DNA from: Jackrogersella multiformis
Taxonomy: Eukaryota; Ascomycota; Sordariomycetes; Xylariales; Hypoxylaceae
Assembly (NCBI GenBank): GCA_902806575.1
Contig: CADCXD010000001.1
Span: 2,418,001-2,482,000 of the forward strand
DNA length: 64,000 nucleotides
Direction of reading: 5' to 3'
The position numbers and the translations under genes were made by a program. Each line of letters begins with the position of its first letter. The stretch's first letter is position 1. A model generated the notes under the pieces. That model saw only the letters and a program-made list of their open reading frames with translations. It searched no databases and was not told the DNA's origin. Shown one piece after another: positions 1-10,729 of this stretch.

Positions 1-281
1 TGGGGTACAATGCTTTAAAAAAGCTTAGGTATTCAATCCAACCAATCAGAGCGCAGAGTTTTCGAGCAGACTAATCGATCGGGGATCTAATCGACGAGCT
101 TAATTTAGACCGTGGGCTAGGAAAGCGTGGGGTACCGGGAGGGAACTATGGTGGAGTTCCAAGGCTGTTCAAGAACCCCACGATGAAAACTAGAGTTTAG
201 ATTCTTTTCTACAATACAACATCCTATTCCCTTGGTTCTTTTCTACGACAACCCTTGAGATCTCATGTACAAGCCACCATC
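1..281. other. 3' flank of the first HET gene, nothing recognised
   Basis: Non-coding sequence downstream of the minus-strand HET gene. I see no gene, repeat or RNA in it. Confidence 0.5.
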
Positions 282-2594
282 TCAACTTACAACCCATTTT
301 ACCACCAGCGAAGGCGGGAATTCGTAGGCCATACCACCACGCCGTTCTTTATGGCCCTCTGCGTCCGGGTTGAATATGAAGGTCCCAAACTTAACGAAGT
401 TGCTAGAGCTGTCACGTTCCACCAAGATCCCTATGATGCCACCTTTATGAATCCCACCATCACGAAATAGTGCAATAGCATGTTTCTCATGATCCGGATG
501 GAACGAAGCTAGATATTCTGCTAGATTTTGGTCATCATAGTCCTCTTTAGAATAGGAATATCCGGTCTCCTTCTGCGGCACGACCACCCGAGCAAACTGA
601 TTGTACGGATCTGCATCGTACATTTGCCCACCTGGAATATATGAGGCAATGATTCCTACCTCTTGTAGAAACACACTACCATCCCGTTGGACCTTCCACG
701 ATCGCACTGAAGGGTGGTCGTATTCTCCTCGGGATCCTGATGCTATAGCCCTTCGCGATCCTATAGAGTGTTCTGAAAAAGGAAGCAGGGTTCCTTTACT
801 ATTGACCTCTTCCTGAAGCTGATCAGAGCAGGCGAAGAAGGCTCCACCAAGTTTTTGCCTCACTTCGTTGACGAAAGAATACGGATATCGCCCCAAGACA
901 AGCTGATCGGCTCCTAGCGTGCTGTCAGATTCATTAAACCAACGCGTAACCCCGATTACAGACATGATAGCTTCAGCTCTACGCTGCTCGCAATAGCGCT
1001 GGTTCGCAAGTATCAAGACTGTCATCGGCGTCATCGTAAATATGCCTCCCAGTCCAGTTTCGTCTAGAAGAAAGTTTGTTTCTCTAACTGCTAAAGGTAA
1101 CCACTTGCGATATGATGCCATTGCCACGCGCATAGTCATCCATAATGTTGCAAGGTGATCGAATGGCACCAGAAACCCCGTGCTTGTCACCAACGGTTTC
1201 CAGTCCCGATCGTAGAGAAACATACTCGGTCTCAAGCAGATTTCCTGCAACGTCCAGAGTGACGAGAACCATCCAGAGACTTTGAAAACGTCGCCCTCTT
1301 TAAAGACTAGATGTGTTGTGTCCTGTGCTCTAGCCTCACAGTCTGCTAAAAGTTGCCCCAAGCGAGATGCATCGTATGAATTGATAACGCAATCTACATA
1401 GGCGAGTGAAAGCCACTCCACGGCAGCCTGAAGCCCACTCCAGGAGGGCACGGAATTCAACCACATGCACGCAAATTCCGCGGACTTGAATATCGCGGCC
1501 TGTTTCGCGATCTCCGCCTTGGCCCTCGCCTTCCACTGGGGGCTCTCCAGATCCTGCGGGATACACAGGAGATCAAACCAAACGTAGCGGACAGGGAACC
1601 GAGCCTGGCGGAGTATATGCGGCAACGAGCGTACGTCAAATAGACTATTTTGAGGGATGGCCCATTTACTTGTCCCTGGTGGCTCGAGCCAAACCGCTGT
1701 GTCCTGCCTCCACCGTCCCCACGTATGACTTATTGCAACATACTTGGGGTTGGTGATCTTGTGGACTTCAACTGTTCGGCCTTCGTCGATGTTCCATAAA
1801 AAGTATGGTAGGTCTAAACCATCTCCGACAGAGTCATCTTCCTCTAGCCAAGAGCAAGGACGAATAGTGGCTGTTAGCTTGTTATATGAACTGCCAAATT
1901 TCCGTGACGGAATATCTGTAGATTCATTAGGGTCAGTGAGTGCTACCGGAAGGGAGTTCATAGCAATCCGGTGACAAGCTGCCTGAGAAGAGGCCATCAT
2001 CCGCTTGGCATATAGATCGGTTTCATCCGAGACTTGGGCACAAAACTCCGCGTGCCAGAGGTGAAAAAGGAATATGTCGTAATGCGATTTCGTAATTCGG
2101 GGGACTAGTTGGATTGGTAACATATGCTCAGCTGCCTCGGATATCCACTCTCGGATATTGGCCGTGAGACTCCCTCCCATTTGCTCGTTGTCCCACCATT
2201 CCTGAAGTATACCATAGCCTTGTTGCTGCGCGGGAGTCCAGTTCGGCTTCAAATTTGGGTTGCTGTTGTACTGGATCAATAGTCCCCGTACTTCATGCCA
2301 TCTTTTCATGGCCTCTCCGTAATGTTCCGCCTCACCAATTTCTAAAATTTGATTCCGTATATCTCTTGCGCTACGTGTGGGCGCAAAAGTGTTATCTCCT
2401 GCCGGGGCGATGCGAGGGATTTTCTCCTTTCGAGGAGATTCGTTCCAGCGTCCATCAAATATTTTTCGGCGTATGCGCTCTGGGACTAAATCGTACGTGT
2501 AATACACCCGAAGAGAACTTGAGAATTCAGAAATTCTAAAGTCGTCTTCTTGGGGGTGCTCAATGTACATAACCTGTAGTTCAAAGTCCGGCAT
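282..2594 (-). CDS. HET-domain protein (heterokaryon incompatibility family), 770 aa
   Basis: Single-exon frame of 770 aa. The HET core is in the middle: SHTWGRW near residue 289, the WFDLLCIPQ block near 336, and an FSSLWTLQE block near 436. These three blocks define the HET family, whose members trigger cell death after fusion of unlike fungal cells. About 280 residues precede the domain with no motif I recognise. The start at 2594 is the first Met of the open frame. The gene is divergent to the next HET gene across 397 bp. It is more distant from the other HET genes here: it has LLCIPQ where they have IACIDQ or IACINQ, and it lacks their shared IYGIMQ motif. HET identity is secure; the partner and trigger are unknown. 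Confidence 0.9.
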   Translation of the reverse strand: MPDFELQVMYIEHPQEDDFRISEFSSSLRVYYTYDLVPERIRRKIFDGRWNESPRKEKIPRIAPAGDNTFAPTRSARDIRNQILEIGEAEHYGEAMKRWHEVRGLLIQYNSNPNLKPNWTPAQQQGYGILQEWWDNEQMGGSLTANIREWISEAAEHMLPIQLVPRITKSHYDIFLFHLWHAEFCAQVSDETDLYAKRMMASSQAACHRIAMNSLPVALTDPNESTDIPSRKFGSSYNKLTATIRPCSWLEEDDSVGDGLDLPYFLWNIDEGRTVEVHKITNPKYVAISHTWGRWRQDTAVWLEPPGTSKWAIPQNSLFDVRSLPHILRQARFPVRYVWFDLLCIPQDLESPQWKARAKAEIAKQAAIFKSAEFACMWLNSVPSWSGLQAAVEWLSLAYVDCVINSYDASRLGQLLADCEARAQDTTHLVFKEGDVFKVSGWFSSLWTLQEICLRPSMFLYDRDWKPLVTSTGFLVPFDHLATLWMTMRVAMASYRKWLPLAVRETNFLLDETGLGGIFTMTPMTVLILANQRYCEQRRAEAIMSVIGVTRWFNESDSTLGADQLVLGRYPYSFVNEVRQKLGGAFFACSDQLQEEVNSKGTLLPFSEHSIGSRRAIASGSRGEYDHPSVRSWKVQRDGSVFLQEVGIIASYIPGGQMYDADPYNQFARVVVPQKETGYSYSKEDYDDQNLAEYLASFHPDHEKHAIALFRDGGIHKGGIIGILVERDSSSNFVKFGTFIFNPDAEGHKERRGGMAYEFPPSLVVKWVVS

Positions 2595-2991
2595 GGTAAC
2601 TTGGCAGGAAACAATACCACGTCTAGACTAAGAAGGTACAATAGTATCAGGAACAAGACAATCAAAAATGTGATCGTTCAATAATTTTACTTAATCTCGT
2701 CAGCTGCATCATCGGAGGACGGGATTTCGTACGTACGAGGTACCTACCCAAGTAATAGTACGTAAGCTCGTACTTTGATTTCAAGCAACCACTCGGGATT
2801 ACCGAAAGATGCGATTGGCTACAAAAGCTCACACGCTTCACTACGGCTCGATATCATCTTCTACTGGGAGCTAAGCCTGCGTAAAGTACCTAGCTGTAGA
2901 TCACTTGTCTTCAACAGGATTAGCAGTCGCTTTAGCATCAACGCGCCGTCGTCCAAACTGAATAGACATCTAGTTCATCAACCTCAAGAAC
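2595..2991. promoter_or_regulatory. Shared upstream region of two divergent HET genes
   Basis: 397 bp separate the two start codons, so both promoters must lie here or overlap. It contains a run of ACGTAC/GTACG half-palindromes and a GGTACCTACC element near 2740-2770. No clear TATA box was seen. Its role is inferred from position only. Confidence 0.4.
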
Positions 2992-4647
2992 ATGTCCTTC
3001 GCGGGTGAAAGAGATCCCTTTTTCTTAGCATGTTACGAGATCGATTTATGGCCTCGGCGTCTTCTCTACGTGCCGCAGATGCGCTCGTACGAACGGGTAG
3101 GCGAAAACACGTACGGGAGCGTGAAAGAGCCTACCTATAATATTCTATCATATACTTGGGGCCGATGGCAAGTACCGATGGGAGCCGAGCAATCTCTCAA
3201 AGTTGATGGAATTAGTTGGAGCGTGCCATCCGTTCGCTCTGATATATTCACACCTGCCGAATTCCAATTTGTTCTTGAACAAGCTTCGGCTGGAGTCGAA
3301 TGGATGTGGGTCGATATAGCATGTATCGACCAAGAGGACGAGAAGATCCGGGATGAGGAAATTGGGAGGCAAGCAGGGATTTTCAACAACGCGAACGAAG
3401 CTTTTATCTGGCTACATCATTCCCCTCTACATAAGCTTCAACGCTTCTTCGACCTCCTGTTCAAGATTGACGAGAAGGTGGATAAAGTTAACTCTTACCT
3501 TGACCTTTTGGTCGATGAGGCGTGGATACATAATCTGCGCACGATATTACGTATACTAGATGAAGACCCGTGGTTCTCATCACTTTGGACATTGCAAGAG
3601 GCCTTCTTGAGATCAGGAGCGACATTTCTTTCCAAGGACGGTCTCATGCCACAGCGAGAGGGTTACAATGGGGTCGGCTTGCCAAGCCTACTTGTCGCTT
3701 TAGGGAACATTGATCATGCTATAAGATCTATAACGAGATCCGAACCCTCCGGCATGTCAAGTTCTGTTCGGCTTCAGGACGGTGACGAAATATTGAGACA
3801 CATTGAGAAATTAGGGTTGGTAGTCGGCGATAATCCTGTTCTCTTATACTCTTCGGCCGGTTACCGACAGACTGGACCTAACAACAAGACTGATCGTATA
3901 TATGGCATCATGCAAGTATTCGGCTTCCAACTTGGGAAGAGCGTCGTGCCTGGCGCACACTTTTCCCTTTCTGAACTAGAGGTGCAATTCGCAGCAGCTA
4001 TGAATGCAAGATCGGCAGTTTGGGCTCAGCTCTTCGTGCACACCAAACCGCAGCCCACTGGTCAACACTGGTGCATCAGCCAGTCGTCCCGCGTCCCTGA
4101 GAGTCTCACATTGATCGCAATTGTTCCTCATAGCCTCTGTAGTATCGCATTAGACGACGAGAAGAGAGCTTATTTCGTGGGAAAGGCATGCTGCTTCGAA
4201 GACTTGAGGAGAGCATGGGGAAAAGCAAGGGGTCGAATGCCCCCGGGGAACCTCTGGGGCACTGAAATAAATGGCATGGCTCCGATCGAGGTCATTGCGC
4301 TTGACCGCTGCGAATTCACTTTGAACAATGTTCCCGCCCATCTATGGGAGAGTAAGAATGAACTAAGTGATGAAAATCAACAACTGGGCGATCTACTACA
4401 GACCTACGGCGAGGAGCTCCGTGTGTTCTTCCTAGGCAAGCTTTATCAGGTGGCTGAGGCTATAGAGAGCGACGGTGAAGATGAAGAAAGGGCCGACGAC
4501 CTTGCAGTCTCTGTGGGCATGCTTGTGCGCCGTATTGAGAGGAACCATGATACTTTCTGGCAGCGCATAGGGGTAACCGTTTGGGTCGATACTGAAAGTG
4601 AATATGGCCCAGTCCCCTGGTATGAGATTAGAGCGATGCTCGATTAG
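2992..4647 (+). CDS. HET-domain protein, 551 aa
   Basis: Single-exon frame. After a short leader containing PRRLLYVPQM, the HET domain begins at once: LSYTWGRW near residue 52, WMWVDIACIDQ at 104-114, EIGRQAGIF near 123, and PWFSSLWTLQEAF at about 193-205. A further block, DRIYGIMQVFGFQLG, lies near residue 303 and is shared with the minus-strand HET gene at 5782-7620, which marks the two as paralogues. HET proteins act in the cytoplasm in incompatibility reactions. The start at 2992 puts the leader in register with the paralogue. The C-terminal 200 residues have no domain I recognise. Confidence 0.9.
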   Translation: MSFAGERDPFFLACYEIDLWPRRLLYVPQMRSYERVGENTYGSVKEPTYNILSYTWGRWQVPMGAEQSLKVDGISWSVPSVRSDIFTPAEFQFVLEQASAGVEWMWVDIACIDQEDEKIRDEEIGRQAGIFNNANEAFIWLHHSPLHKLQRFFDLLFKIDEKVDKVNSYLDLLVDEAWIHNLRTILRILDEDPWFSSLWTLQEAFLRSGATFLSKDGLMPQREGYNGVGLPSLLVALGNIDHAIRSITRSEPSGMSSSVRLQDGDEILRHIEKLGLVVGDNPVLLYSSAGYRQTGPNNKTDRIYGIMQVFGFQLGKSVVPGAHFSLSELEVQFAAAMNARSAVWAQLFVHTKPQPTGQHWCISQSSRVPESLTLIAIVPHSLCSIALDDEKRAYFVGKACCFEDLRRAWGKARGRMPPGNLWGTEINGMAPIEVIALDRCEFTLNNVPAHLWESKNELSDENQQLGDLLQTYGEELRVFFLGKLYQVAEAIESDGEDEERADDLAVSVGMLVRRIERNHDTFWQRIGVTVWVDTESEYGPVPWYEIRAMLD

Positions 4648-4849
4648 CAGGGCTTTTGAAAACTTGGCGGAAGACTCCGAGATCCTGCTCCTGTTCCAGT
4701 CTCGAGAACTCTCCATCCTGTCGCTGCTCGACTGAATCCTTAATCACCGAATACTTCCTGACAACCAATTGATAGCTTAGGTCCTCCGATTTTCCAATGA
4801 TCTGACATTTAAAGTACTCACGCTGCCCCTTGGTACATAAACCGACAAG

Positions 4850-5710
4850 ATGCGCGATCCTGGCGGGGTCGATTCGTCCTGCCGACCATGACATCAATGA
4901 CATGGCATCCAGGCAACACTTATGGAGATTATCCCTCACCCAAATATAATGCTCTTTCATTCACATGGGGACGACTTGGACTAGACAAGGTAGGCCATCA
5001 GAGGCCTAAGGAGTTCGACCACGTTCGAGGATTACGCATTGATGGATTAGAATGGACTGTGCCACCAATTCAACCAAAGCACTTCACTAATATCGAGTTC
5101 TGTAAAGTCCTAAAGCGTGTATCTCAACCAGTTAAATACGATCAGAATGAAACGTGTAATTTTTTTGCTGCCTCTGGGCAGAGCAATCCGTCGAAAGAGG
5201 TCCTAAACCGTAACAATAGGAGAAGAGTGCTTTGCATGAGCATACTTGCTGGCTTTCTCGGAGGCCGAAGAAAACCGGCTCTTTGGAAGAAGAATAGAAT
5301 TAAATTACTAACTTCTGATATCCTACCCAAACCATCTTGGAGAATGCTAATACTCAGGCCATGTAGAATTGGTATCGCATGAATCACTTACTTCTAACTC
5401 CACACACTGCGACGAAACTCCTGGACGCGATGTCTATATGGCAGAACCATTATTTCCGTCTTCTTTATGAGTCGTAGACAGCAGAGTCACAGGAGCTCAA
5501 CTTTTCCCTTTTTAATATACTGGAAATCGTCTCAGATGCGAGCGACCTGGAGTGCACGATGGAAGGTGGTGGTTACTCTGCAGAGTGGCAAATGATCTGG
5601 GGCCTTGAGCCATCTTCAGCTCCATCAGTAGCCCAACGGAGAAATAACACGTATTTAGCTCGAAGAAATGAGTTAGTAGAAACCCTGACCGTGCTTATAA
5701 TGAGAGATTG
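4850..5710 (+). pseudogene. Broken HET-domain paralogue
   Basis: An open stretch from about 4850 to 5382 encodes a recognisable HET start: a VLPTM block matching the paralogues' leader, NTYGDY, NALSFTWGR, then LRIDGLEWTVPP. It aligns with the leader and first HET block of the neighbouring paralogues. The expected WxDIACIDQ block is missing after LKRVSQPVKY, and the frame then runs into unrelated residues and stops. No intact SSLWTLQE block follows. A second open stretch, about 5484-5710 and ending in a stop, reads ELNFSLFNILEIVSD in another frame and may be its eroded 3' part. It lies between two intact paralogues, as a decayed tandem copy would. A gene with unusual introns cannot be excluded. 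Confidence 0.65.
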
Positions 5711-5781
5711 AATCATCTTTTTACGTTTGAATTCATCCTTCCAGGAAACTACCAACCCATGAAAGAAAATAATCATCATTG

Positions 5782-7620
5782 TCAACCAAAATATCCCTCT
5801 TCTTTAGTCCACCCTTGCCCGACTCCATCTAAGTATTGCCAGCCATCAGGGATAGTTTCTGTTCCTACTGGAGCCGGCGTCTTCCAGTATTCCATGTGCC
5901 AGAAGTTACAAACAAGTATCCCTAACCTTCTATACACATTCTTACCCGACTTAGCATCGCGGGATAGTATGAGAGCGATGCTTTCATCATATGCTTTGTG
6001 ACTGATGGTGGTTACACCTTTGTCAATCGCATCCGGCGGATACATTCGACCTAAAAACAGTAACATAACTTCGCCCTGAGACCTAGCTTCGATGGCCTTG
6101 CATTGGTCAAATAGTAGTGTTTCTGAAACGGGGATATCGCGAAGCAGATCAGACCGCCAGCGTGAGTCTAGTTCGATATGACAGGTCGAGTACTGGAGGA
6201 ATTGGTTTCCGGTAACTGCCAGAAAAGTCTCCAAAGGCGTGACGAGACCTTCAAATTGGGCCATTAGGACATCATTATACCTGGCCGCCTTCAGGGCTGC
6301 TCTCCTGTCGATTTTTATTCCATCTTCTGTTTTGTCTGGGGAATACAGCATGATGCACTTCCAGAACCTGTGCGACTCTTCTGATAGATTGATGCTATTG
6401 TTAACTCTCCAGGCTTTATTTGGAGGACAATCTGGACCTTGGATAACTAGCTGGCTTGTGATGGGGTATTTCCTCATCAGCTCGGCCCCGAGTTGGTCTC
6501 TCAGGTCTTCAAGACTGTACGTCTGGTCTGGCTGGTGCTCCGGCGATGAATATCCAAGCTGGAGATCAAATATTTGCATGATACCGTAGATTTCGTCGTC
6601 CTTATAACTAGGCCTCCGTTCGTGTGATGCCATCAGAAGTGCCAGTGGGTTTCCTCTGAACCCAGGCGGAGAGGAATCATCGACATTAGCTTGATAAAAT
6701 GTCACGTCATTTCCCTTGACCGAGTCCAGGATGCCTATCTTGGAAACCTCGGTAATGAGGGATTGTAGCTGACCTCTTCGGTTCTCGAACCCTTTCGACA
6801 TATGCAAATATCCAAGTCCATTCCGAACTAGGTTCCAATCCAAGCTAATATCCTTGAGTCTCCAAAAATCATCTGTTTCTTCGGCCTTAGATTGAATAGG
6901 AACATTCTCGTCGGACAAGCCCTTTCCAAACACTATTATCGCATTGGGACTGAGGAAAGCTTCCTGGAGTGTCCAAAGGGACGAGAACCATACATCTCTT
7001 CTCAGACATTCCAAGAGCTCTGTGATAGAGGCCATCCATTTCTCAGGATCCATCGCCGACGCGTCTCGTCCAAGTCGAAACTGCGCATCCCACATCTGGT
7101 TCGATAGGCCATTCAGGGCAGTTCTTTGGCGACAGAACTCCTCTGCACTGTAACTACGCAACCATACAAAGACATCTCTAGCTCCCCGAAATATTCTTGC
7201 CTGTCTACCAATTTCCGAGTAATATTCCGCAACTCTTGGCCGTTTCTGGTTGATGCAGGCAATGTCGAGCCAAACAAATTCCACGGGCTGTTGTCCTTTA
7301 GGAGAAAACGTCGCCGCCGTGATAACCTGAGCTAGCTCCTGGGGGCTAAAACTGTTCTTATCCAGCGATCGAGGCTTCATCTTTGGCATGTTCTCCTCCC
7401 AGTCGATCCCATCTACTTTAAGAGACTGACCAAGCGGATAATCCGGACTGTTCGGTGCAAGCTCGTAGCGACCCCAGGTGTACGTGATAGCATTGTAAGG
7501 GGGTTCAATACTATCGCCATATTTATTACCGGATTCCCACACACAAGAAGTCATACTAGGGACATGTAAAAGTCGACGTGGACAGTCACATTCATCGCGC
7601 CATTGGGGATCTTGTTCCAT
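5782..7620 (-). CDS. HET-domain protein, 612 aa
   Basis: Single-exon frame. From the Met at 7620 the protein opens MEQDPQWRD, followed by PRRLLHVPSMTS, in register with the leader of the paralogue at 2992-4647; I therefore prefer this start to the upstream in-frame Met at 7743, which would add 41 residues. HET blocks: ITYTWGRY near residue 45, FVWLDIACINQ near 112-122, EIGRQARIF near 135, and VWFSSLWTLQEAF near 210. A later EIYGIMQIFDLQLG block is shared with the same paralogue. It converges on the broken copy at 4850-5710. Expected role is self/non-self recognition and cell death; the trigger is unknown. Confidence 0.88.
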   Translation of the reverse strand: MEQDPQWRDECDCPRRLLHVPSMTSCVWESGNKYGDSIEPPYNAITYTWGRYELAPNSPDYPLGQSLKVDGIDWEENMPKMKPRSLDKNSFSPQELAQVITAATFSPKGQQPVEFVWLDIACINQKRPRVAEYYSEIGRQARIFRGARDVFVWLRSYSAEEFCRQRTALNGLSNQMWDAQFRLGRDASAMDPEKWMASITELLECLRRDVWFSSLWTLQEAFLSPNAIIVFGKGLSDENVPIQSKAEETDDFWRLKDISLDWNLVRNGLGYLHMSKGFENRRGQLQSLITEVSKIGILDSVKGNDVTFYQANVDDSSPPGFRGNPLALLMASHERRPSYKDDEIYGIMQIFDLQLGYSSPEHQPDQTYSLEDLRDQLGAELMRKYPITSQLVIQGPDCPPNKAWRVNNSINLSEESHRFWKCIMLYSPDKTEDGIKIDRRAALKAARYNDVLMAQFEGLVTPLETFLAVTGNQFLQYSTCHIELDSRWRSDLLRDIPVSETLLFDQCKAIEARSQGEVMLLFLGRMYPPDAIDKGVTTISHKAYDESIALILSRDAKSGKNVYRRLGILVCNFWHMEYWKTPAPVGTETIPDGWQYLDGVGQGWTKEEGYFG

Positions 7621-7743
7621 AGTCCGGCGTTGCTGTCTCGGTCGTCGGTCGCTTCTCAAACGTAACCCAGGGCCCAGGTAAAATGGAGAGAGATAATTCG
7701 ACGTTAGACTTAAATTCGGTCTAAAACCTTTCAAGAGATTCAT

Positions 7744-8713
7744 TATTTACAGTGCGGAAAAGGCCTTCAACCGCCAAATGTTTGAAATATTATTTTTATG
7801 AAAAATAAAAAGATCCAATATAATATCTTTTCGTAAGCTTAAGGCAGAGAGCCTTCGGTCGAATCCGATCGGGTCCGAGCATCAGGCAACCGACGAACGC
7901 TCGTCGCACGCCCGATCGATTACCATCTCTAGCTGTATATCACTGTTTAGCTTGTACTATTAGCTCTGATAATTTCCTAGCCGTTAGGCAAAACCACATT
8001 TCTTCTTTTTCCAAGGAGACCCCACCCCGGTCCATCTACGAATCTGCCGTGCGGGAGATGTACACCTCCAATTGTAGCAATACCGCTATTCCATCAACAC
8101 AATCCGATTTAGTGGTAATATATGATTTCGGATGCGTGACACTGAAGTACTAAAAGACCAACCATTGCGACAGTGTTCGTAGATACTGAAGAAGCCCGTA
8201 CTCCAATGAGAAAAACGTATAAGTCGTCTTCGGAGAATTTATGGCCACGGTATTCTGGACATGATGCTAGCTCTGGCGTGACGTCCAAGTAATAGATTGT
8301 AAATTCAATAAGTTCGTGTTTCGTAAATTATGTACATTTTTGCATGAAGGACGCGAAATTGCAGTAAACCCCCTTGAACTTGCCCCAGGTGATGGTGCCG
8401 ACTTTCTCAGTTGATATTTAACTTACAGCGGGGGGTCTCTTTGTAGATATCGGATTGCTTATGGGTATTCGTTATGCCAAACAAATATGGTGGTAAATAC
8501 AGCCGACTTTAGACTGACAAGCCAAGCCAACTGTCATATTAACCCAACTTCCCTCCACATGGTATATATGTACGAAATAGCAACAAGCTACAATATAACT
8601 AAGTATTCATCTCATACATCATAAGAGTCCCTCCTCATAGAACCAGGCCCGGCAAGACCATTGCTCGACGTGGGACATGCTAATGGGCCACCACATTGAA
8701 TCGATGTTGACGT
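7744..8713. other. Intergenic, no gene recognised
   Basis: 970 bp between the third HET gene and the unknown conserved gene. Stops are frequent in all frames. I see no RNA gene, transposon end or tandem repeat. Confidence 0.4.
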
Positions 8714-9952
8714 CTAGAACTCCGGACCCCAGTCAATCAGAGAAACGCCTTTCCCTTTGCTCTCCATGATACATTCGAGTTTATCCTCGTTAGTGACCCA
8801 GCCCTGTCGCTTGGTCGCAATGGCGTATTTAATGGGATCGCGCCATTCTTCCCACCACGTCTTCTCACTCTGCACGGCACACCTTCGCCCGTGCTCACCG
8901 TTCCTGCTTGTCGCGAACGGCCATACAGCCTTGACGACTTCGTACTTGCTCTTGCTCGAGAAAATTGACGTGACACTCGTGAAGAATTTGTTGTGCTTGT
9001 CCGGGTTTTGGATGATGACCTTAGCGTGTGTGACCGGAAACTGCACCGTGACTTGGCCTTTGTAGTCCGTGGAGGCGACGAGACTCCGCGCTTGGCCTTC
9101 TATCCAGGTCGTATCGAGATTTGCCACGACCCGCTCAAGCATGAATGTCTTGATAGACGTCGAGTCCTTGACAAACCGGTCGCACCAAGCATCCAGGCCG
9201 TTATCCGCGCCAAAGTCAGGCTTCAACCCTGGTTCGCTACCCCCGCGGAGAGCCATCTCATCTTTCCCAACGCACCTGAGGTATTCAAGACGATCATGAG
9301 GGTCATTAGGCACTAGCAAGTTCATGAGGTTCAGTTTAAGACTGAAGTCAATTTTGCGACCGCGATTGCCTTGAATGAGCACCTGGGGCTTCGGCGGGAC
9401 AGTAGCTAGAGTTCGCAGCAGCGAAGCTAAAGCCTTTGAGTTCTCAGAGAGGTAATTCGCTTTGCTGGTGATACTTATGGTGTCTGGCGAGAGCTCAAAC
9501 ATAGGCGGTAAGTACTGGCGATAGTCTAAGATAGGAAGGCCGGGATAAGACTGTGGACCTTTCGGTATCTGGGACCGAGCTTGAGGATCTAGAGAAGCAT
9601 CGGATGGGCCTGAATACCTAGGTGGTGGCATATGATGTTGAGTGTTGACAAGATCCCCGGCCGGCAGCTCGGCCGGGTGCGCCCCGGGAAACCCTGTTGG
9701 GGCATCGGCAGGAAGCTCTGCTACCGGGGTATGAGGACTGCTAGGTCCAGCGGCATCAGATGTGCGGTGGACTGGCCCAACTGAGCGCGCCGCCTTGTCA
9801 GAGACGATAGATCGCCGATTATTCATCCCCATGATGCTATGATCCTGTTCGAGTATTATGGAATCTCCGGAGGCAATTGTGTCTGTTTTTCTGGTATCGC
9901 CGAGCCGTACCGGGGGTCCGAGGGGCGAATTCCGCAAATGATTGGGGCACAC
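8714..9952 (-). CDS. Conserved-looking protein of unknown function, 412 aa
   Basis: I do not recognise a family. The first 150 residues are rich in Pro, Ser, Gly and Asp and look disordered. From about residue 155 the sequence turns compact and mixed: a helix-like SENSKALASLLRTLATVPP, a KPQVLIQGNRGRKIDF segment, several Trp residues, and a final LIDWGPEF. There is no signal peptide or membrane segment. Start choice is uncertain because Met codons also occur near residues 41 and 43 inside the disordered part. One ACCTAGGT palindrome, otherwise almost confined to non-coding DNA here, lies in its coding region at 9617. Long uninterrupted coding and a globular-looking C-terminal half support a real gene. 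Confidence 0.7.
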   Translation of the reverse strand: MCPNHLRNSPLGPPVRLGDTRKTDTIASGDSIILEQDHSIMGMNNRRSIVSDKAARSVGPVHRTSDAAGPSSPHTPVAELPADAPTGFPGAHPAELPAGDLVNTQHHMPPPRYSGPSDASLDPQARSQIPKGPQSYPGLPILDYRQYLPPMFELSPDTISITSKANYLSENSKALASLLRTLATVPPKPQVLIQGNRGRKIDFSLKLNLMNLLVPNDPHDRLEYLRCVGKDEMALRGGSEPGLKPDFGADNGLDAWCDRFVKDSTSIKTFMLERVVANLDTTWIEGQARSLVASTDYKGQVTVQFPVTHAKVIIQNPDKHNKFFTSVTSIFSSKSKYEVVKAVWPFATSRNGEHGRRCAVQSEKTWWEEWRDPIKYAIATKRQGWVTNEDKLECIMESKGKGVSLIDWGPEF

Positions 9953-10729
9953 GATTAAGCGGGTGTAGAAGCAGTTAAGAGAATGATATTGAGTGCCTAG
10001 ATAAGTATAAATGCGATAAAATCAGTACTTACATTATTTACCTCTTCTCTCCTTTCTCTGATAAATAAAATATGAAAAATATATTAGCTTCTAAGTGTGG
10101 GATGTGCAAAGAGTTTCGTAAGGTGATGGGTCGAAAGCTGAAAGACGATTACCGTTAAAGCCTGTGGCGCAGCCCCAAGTGCGAAAAAAAAACCGACCCT
10201 AAGGCCTAAAAAGCTCAAAGCCGACTGGTTCCAGCGACGGATAGTCCTCCTGTATTAGGTAATTACTGCTGCCTATGAGAAGGGTTATGCGCCCTGCAAT
10301 ACGCCTCCTGTGTACCGAGTAGCACGCATTTCACTACATCCCAATGAGCTTGCTGCTACAGAATTAGGTCATAACTCCGTGTGAGTTGTTTTATTCGCAC
10401 ATACTCTTGTTAAAAATATGTGTTAACTCATGAATATTCGTAGAAAAAAACACATCTATATTCATAAAGACTTCATATTTTTAGTAGTTACCTAGGTACT
10501 TAATAAGTAAGTACCTTTAAAATCTCTTTTATCTGTCCTCATAAGCTTGATCTTACTGCTAGTTACCATGTCGTATTTGTTCTTATGCTATCTATAGGCG
10601 GTAGGTAATATCTAGACTCTTGATATTGCTAATCATGAACCAGATTTGTCTCTCGATAAGAAATCATTCCGTTCTCTTTCTTAGATCTTAACGGAGACCT
10701 TAATAATCTTTATAGGTCATGAAATGCTT
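9953..10729. other. Intergenic, A+T-rich, no gene recognised
   Basis: Short reading frames only. A coding-like stretch near 10090-10160 is too short to assign. It is A+T-rich around 10390-10520. Confidence 0.35.

Noticed and set aside
4628..4960. Minus-strand open frame of 110 aa with fairly coding-like composition
   Set aside because: No recognised motif, overlaps the start of the broken HET copy, and has no exon to join. It may be chance.
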